This document shows positions 5,976 through 9,107 of a stretch of 9,107 nt of DNA, piece by piece. Origin of the DNA: Actinomycetota bacterium (lineage in GTDB: Bacteria > Actinomycetota > Actinomycetes > Nanopelagicales > Nanopelagicaceae); contig WLRE01000051.1 of NCBI GenBank assembly GCA_009698045.1, forward strand, positions 1-9,107. The letters run 5' to 3'. Positions within the stretch are counted from its first letter, which is position 1; each line of letters starts with the position of its first letter. A program made the position numbers and the translations under genes. The notes below the pieces were generated by a model. The model had not been told where the DNA came from and searched no databases. It was given only the letters and a program-made list of their open reading frames with translations.

Positions 5976-7196
5976 TTACTTAGCTTTAGTCGGCTCACTT
6001 GCACCTAGGTGAGCCGAGAACGTTGTTGCAATTAACATAACTCCAGGAATCATTAAAGCGGTTCCAATCGATGTTGCACCAGCGACCCATGCAATCACCA
6101 TCTTGCCTAAGAAGGTAAGAAATACATTCAATAAACTCATCTGAGCGATAACAACGCTACCGGGCAGTGCAGATTTGCGAGCTGCAATTGCAAAGAACCC
6201 TGGCACTATGTATGAACAGCCCAACCCTGCGCAAATAAATGCAAGGGATCCGAAGAGCAGGCCTAGGCCCTTGTGATCTGCAGAGAGTCCAGTAGAGAGC
6301 TGAAGAAAAGCTATGAACCCGACTCCACCTACGACCGGAGTTCGACGGAGCCAATACTGCTCAGAGCGATAGTTAAAGAGGTGATGAATTGTGAAGCGAA
6401 TTGCAATCATAGAAACCATGAAGAGGATGTAAGGAATGATGGCAATTGTTGCAGAAAATCCAAGCTCTTCCTTTGCAAAAATTGTGGTCCAGTCATTAGC
6501 TGCAACTTCAATCTGAGCAGCCATTAACATTCCAAAGACAAGCCATGGCATCCAACGTAGGGCGGCAGGCAATTGTTTAATGGCATAGAGAGCGCTGAAC
6601 TTAGAATCATCTTCCAGTGGTGTGGCACCCATAAGTACCGGGCGGAGTTGAATAATTGCTCGCATCGTAAAAATCCAAGTAAGAGCAACTAAAACATCTA
6701 CGTGCCAGGCGAGTGAGACATTCGCAGTAACTGCGACCGCAATAACGGCAGTGCTCAGCGAGCCAGCCATCCAGAGACCATGGAGGCGCGGGATAAGGAG
6801 CTCGCCGCTCTCTTCCTGCAGATGAATTGCTTGAGCATTAATCGAAATATGAAAACTAGCTATCGCAAATCCGAGAATAATGTTGAGAATGAGCCAGATA
6901 TATCCATTGTGAAGATGTGGGACGATTGCCAATCCACCACAAAGCACCGTAATGGAAGTGAGCAAAACTTTGTGCACGCCAATCTTATGGATGACATCTC
7001 CCATCCAGAGCAGAGCTGCCATCGAACCAATAAGTCCTAAGGTCATAAAAGTGCCAAATGTGGCGTTATCTAAACCTACATTCGCCTTAATCTCTGGGGT
7101 TCGCGCAGCCGTGACCATCATTCCCAGGCCGAAGAGAAAGAACATTTGGCTGAGATTAAATCGAACGCTCTTTGAAATGGGTTTTATTGTTCTCAT
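5976..7196 (-). CDS. MFS transporter, YbjJ-like
   Basis: A 406-residue integral membrane protein with about 12 hydrophobic segments, beginning with FFLFGLGMMVTAA near residue 19. After the second segment lies a degenerate MFS loop motif, GDVIHKIGVHKVLL (usually GxLaDRxGRRxxL). Segment 4-5 features, NAQAIHLQEESGELLIPRLHG and WMAGSL, resemble the YbjJ-type branch of the major facilitator superfamily, where a conserved Asn precedes helix 5 and an H-x-x-[WF]-x-x-G motif follows. A charged central loop (LEDDSK) divides the two halves. The substrate cannot be deduced; sugars, small metabolites or drugs are all possible. The ATG overlaps the thioredoxin-TPR stop (TGATG) and there is no Shine-Dalgarno sequence, so translation is probably coupled. 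The last codons also encode a strong hairpin, and the stop directly abuts the aceE stop. Confidence 0.88.
   Translation of the reverse strand: MRTIKPISKSVRFNLSQMFFLFGLGMMVTAARTPEIKANVGLDNATFGTFMTLGLIGSMAALLWMGDVIHKIGVHKVLLTSITVLCGGLAIVPHLHNGYIWLILNIILGFAIASFHISINAQAIHLQEESGELLIPRLHGLWMAGSLSTAVIAVAVTANVSLAWHVDVLVALTWIFTMRAIIQLRPVLMGATPLEDDSKFSALYAIKQLPAALRWMPWLVFGMLMAAQIEVAANDWTTIFAKEELGFSATIAIIPYILFMVSMIAIRFTIHHLFNYRSEQYWLRRTPVVGGVGFIAFLQLSTGLSADHKGLGLLFGSLAFICAGLGCSYIVPGFFAIAARKSALPGSVVIAQMSLLNVFLTFLGKMVIAWVAGATSIGTALMIPGVMLIATTFSAHLGASEPTKAK
5990..6017. terminator. hairpin for convergent aceE and MFS transcripts
   Basis: A 9-bp perfect stem, TCGGCTCAC (5990-5998) and GTGAGCCGA (6009-6017), which can extend inward by T-G, T-A and G-T pairs to a CACC loop. 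It begins 14 nt after the aceE stop and lies within the last codons of the opposing MFS gene. Neither strand has a clear U-run after the stem, so it would be an actinobacterial-style U-poor terminator or a 3'-end stabilising structure. Its symmetry lets it act on aceE and, at the very end of the coding region, on the MFS mRNA. Confidence 0.6.
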
Positions 7197-8104
7197 CAGT
7201 ACAAAGCACTTGCTAGCGCTTGGCGCGCTTTAATTAGTGAGGGATCAGTGGGATCTACTAGCGAAAACAGCGCGAGCAGATGCTCTCGGGGGACTTTCTT
7301 CTCTTCTCCCGGAAGCACTTTTATAAGAGAGATCAGTCGGTGAAACGCCACATCATTCTGTCCTTGTGATATTTCAATATCGGCAGCAAGAATTTGGGCA
7401 GTGATATTGCTTGGTTCTGTATTGGCTGCGTCAATCGCGGATTGCGGATCCACGCCGGTAATACGGATCAGCAATTCCGTTTGAGCCAGGCCAATTTTTG
7501 CTAATTGTTCGCCAGGCTTACGGTTGCTCCAACGCGTAAATGCATCTTTTGCTGATGCAAAATCGCCGCGTTCCATTGCTTCCATAGCCTCTATCTCTTC
7601 AGGTTCGGCAGGAACAACTGGTGCTTGCGCTGGTTCCGTACCTGTTGGCGCTGAGCCAACGCCTCGTTCTGCAGCAAGTGCGAGAACTTTGTCTATGACT
7701 AATCGAATTTGATCAATTGGAGGATTTGATTCAAAGAGCGGGGCGAGTTGTTCCTGAATAACGGCAAGGGCCGTTGGTACTGCTTGTACTTGAAGTGCAG
7801 CAGCAACTTGTGGTTGCGCATCCACATTGACCGATGCCAATATCCAGGCGGGTTCGCCGGAAGCAGATAAGTCTTGTGCTGCAAGGGTGCTCATAGATTC
7901 GAGAAGAGCCATAGATTCTGCGCTTCTTGGTGACCAACAGATAAGAAATACAACGCGAGCATTTGAAACTGGCAAAATTTCTTTCGGTAAGTTTTCAGCG
8001 GTTACTTCATAACCTGCACTGGGATTGGCGGAAACCGGTGGTTTGCCGAGTGAGCTCAGGTCGATTGCCTGCCCAAAATTTTTAGGAAGCGAGGGCATAC
8101 TCAT
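7196..8104 (-). CDS. thioredoxin-like TPR protein (CnoX/YbbN-like), no active-site Cys
   Basis: A 302-residue cytoplasmic protein. Residues about 30-145 form a thioredoxin-like domain with strand VVFLIC (51-56), the active-site position W57-S-P-R-S61-A-E-S64, and a cis-proline loop, VPTAL, with P110. Where thioredoxin has C-G-P-C this protein has S-A-E-S, so disulfide reductase activity is not expected. A Pro/Ala/Glu-rich linker (about 150-170) leads to helical TPR-like repeats, clearest at EAMERGDFASAKDAFTRW (173-190), to the C-terminus. This architecture matches the YbbN/CnoX group and M. tuberculosis Rv1324 (about 304 aa); E. coli CnoX is a holdase chaperone that hands clients to GroEL, so a folding role is inferred. 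ATG 8104 was chosen; ATG 8098 is an alternative. It follows the DUF4032 gene by 30 nt and overlaps the MFS gene start by one base. Confidence 0.85.
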   Translation of the reverse strand: MSMPSLPKNFGQAIDLSSLGKPPVSANPSAGYEVTAENLPKEILPVSNARVVFLICWSPRSAESMALLESMSTLAAQDLSASGEPAWILASVNVDAQPQVAAALQVQAVPTALAVIQEQLAPLFESNPPIDQIRLVIDKVLALAAERGVGSAPTGTEPAQAPVVPAEPEEIEAMEAMERGDFASAKDAFTRWSNRKPGEQLAKIGLAQTELLIRITGVDPQSAIDAANTEPSNITAQILAADIEISQGQNDVAFHRLISLIKVLPGEEKKVPREHLLALFSLVDPTDPSLIKARQALASALY

Positions 8105-8116
8105 GCCCCTATCCTG
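8100..8116 (-). promoter_or_regulatory. start-site motif of thioredoxin-TPR gene, possible leaderless -10
   Basis: On the minus strand CAGGATAGGGGC directly precedes ATGAG. The 14 bases from GATAGGGGC through ATGAG (8113-8100) are identical to those at the aceE start. CAGGAT occupies -12 to -7 relative to the A of ATG, loosely fitting TANNNT. The AGGA within it could instead serve as a Shine-Dalgarno sequence 7 nt from the ATG. The gene could therefore be expressed both from the upstream DUF4032 transcript and from its own leaderless start. Confidence 0.4.
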
Positions 8117-8134
8117 CCAAAGATTTGCATGTGA

Positions 8135-9107
8135 TTACGCGTTTGCCGATTCATTGACTCCAGAATCGGTTCTAAACGGAAGAATTGTGGTGATGTATTG
8201 ATCCGCCGCATGGTCGAGGCCTAAATCTCGCCCTGCTTGCTCACCCAAATACCAGCGATGTTCAAGTATTTCGTGGAACATCTGAGCTGGCTCTACCCGA
8301 CCGCGTAACTCGACTGGCACTTGATTGACGATATGTAAAAAGACGTCGAAGTACCAACGTCGGGCGGAATCTTCGATGGGTGGAAGAGGTTTCTTCTCTC
8401 GGCCTCGGAATCGATCAAAAGAGGCAAGCAGGCGCTTAGCCTGCAACTCCTCCGTAGTAATTCCCACTAGGGATTGCAAGCGACTTTGATGATATCCAGC
8501 CGCAACGAGTTTTGGCGTGAAGCGAAGTTCACCCTTATTGCCAACAGCTGTAACTTCAACTTCTTCCACAGCAAAGCCAAGATCTTGAAGTGTGCGCATT
8601 GCTTTTTCTACGGCGTGACGATCGGAAGGATCAAGAATTTGTGGCTCTTTTAGCATCTTCCATAATCTGCGGTATCGACGAATTACACCTTCACTCGCAC
8701 GTATTGGATCCATTCCGGGATGAAGAACTCCCGCAATAGATAAATCTTCGAGCTCTGCCGCAACATTGAAGAGTGCAATCTCTAAGTCGTGCTCACGCTG
8801 TCCATCGCTGAGAGATTGTTGAAATTCACCAGTTTCGGCATCTACAAGATAAGCCGCGTATTGATCAGCATCGCGACGGAAAAGCGTGTTGGAGAGCGAG
8901 CAATCGCCCCACCAGAATCCAAGCAGGTGCAGGCGCACTAAGAGAAGTGCGAGCGCATTTGCCATATTGGTAATTTCGTGAGGTGTTACCGAGCCACTCA
9001 AAATAACTCGATAGGGCAGCGAGAAAGGCAGATAGCGAGTAGCGAGGGCAACCGGAAGTTCTTCACCATTGCTATCGCTGCGCTGCTCAATGACTGCCAC
9101 GGGTTCC
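8135..9107 (-). CDS. DUF4032 protein with kinase-like motif, 5' end missing
   Basis: About 323 residues of a protein whose N-terminus lies beyond the right edge; the frame is open to the window end, reading EPVAVIEQ before the in-frame GTG at 9100, so that GTG is very probably an internal valine. ELPVALATRYLPFSLPYRVI and the C-terminal LHIVNQVPVELRGRVEPAQMFHEILEHRWYLGE are typical of the actinobacterial DUF4032 family (full length usually 400 or more). About 60-90 residues from the edge is HLLGFWWGDCSLSNTLF followed by YLVDAETGE: this resembles the catalytic loop (D and N in GDxSxxN) and metal-binding Asp (D in DAE) of the lipopolysaccharide-kinase/protein-kinase-like fold. The nucleotide-binding lysine would be in the missing part. 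Substrate unknown; cytoplasmic, no membrane segment seen. It is the first visible gene of the block leading to the thioredoxin-TPR and MFS genes. Confidence 0.85.
   Translation of the reverse strand, partial: EPVAVIEQRSDSNGEELPVALATRYLPFSLPYRVILSGSVTPHEITNMANALALLLVRLHLLGFWWGDCSLSNTLFRRDADQYAAYLVDAETGEFQQSLSDGQREHDLEIALFNVAAELEDLSIAGVLHPGMDPIRASEGVIRRYRRLWKMLKEPQILDPSDRHAVEKAMRTLQDLGFAVEEVEVTAVGNKGELRFTPKLVAAGYHQSRLQSLVGITTEELQAKRLLASFDRFRGREKKPLPPIEDSARRWYFDVFLHIVNQVPVELRGRVEPAQMFHEILEHRWYLGEQAGRDLGLDHAADQYITTILPFRTDSGVNESANA

Noticed and set aside
9098..9100. GTG at 9100 as the start of the DUF4032 gene
   Set aside because: The frame remains open to the window end and the preceding EP fits the family consensus, so this is an internal valine and the gene is cut by the edge.

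Overview
The window looks like a piece of a small, densely packed actinobacterial chromosome. The evidence is gene content: an RNase HI/histidine-phosphatase fusion, a C4 zinc-ribbon coiled-coil protein, a DUF3052 protein, an AhpE-type peroxiredoxin, a homodimeric pyruvate dehydrogenase E1 (AceE), and a DUF4032 protein. Several of these sit in the same relative order as I recall for Mycobacterium tuberculosis (Rv2228c-Rv2229c, then Rv2238c-Rv2239c, then Rv2241). Base composition is moderate, roughly half G+C in the stretches I counted, which is low for actinobacteria. Together with very short intergenic gaps and one-base start/stop overlaps, this suggests a streamlined lineage such as the freshwater acI/Nanopelagicales group. 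That placement is inference.

Layout, left to right. (1) A minus-strand block: a DUF2236/MpaB-type oxygenase gene cut by the left edge, preceded in transcription order by the RNase HI/phosphatase gene and the zinc-ribbon gene; both junctions are TAATG overlaps. (2) A minus-strand tRNA-Val (anticodon TAC, CCA encoded) 34 nt upstream of the zinc-ribbon gene, with a 9-bp inverted repeat just 5' of the tRNA. (3) A minus-strand pair, DUF3052 then the AhpE-like peroxiredoxin, 18 nt apart. (4) A divergent intergenic region, then the plus-strand aceE gene. (5) A minus-strand block converging on aceE: DUF4032 protein (cut by the right edge), a thioredoxin-like/TPR protein with both active-site cysteines replaced, and a YbjJ-like MFS transporter. 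The stop codons of aceE and the MFS gene abut directly, and a strong hairpin lies just inside the 3' end of the MFS gene.

Functionally this is mostly housekeeping: central carbon metabolism (pyruvate to acetyl-CoA), RNA-DNA hybrid removal, peroxide defence, a decoding tRNA and a probable protein-folding accessory factor. I found no mobile element, CRISPR array, phage gene or obvious defence system. The most useful second-look items are the partial MpaB-type gene at the left edge, an identical 14-nt sequence at the starts of aceE and the thioredoxin-TPR gene (possibly a leaderless-promoter signature), the convergent hairpin, the unusual cysteine sets in the two thioredoxin-fold proteins, and the kinase-like motif in the DUF4032 protein. 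No gap exceeds about 120 bases.
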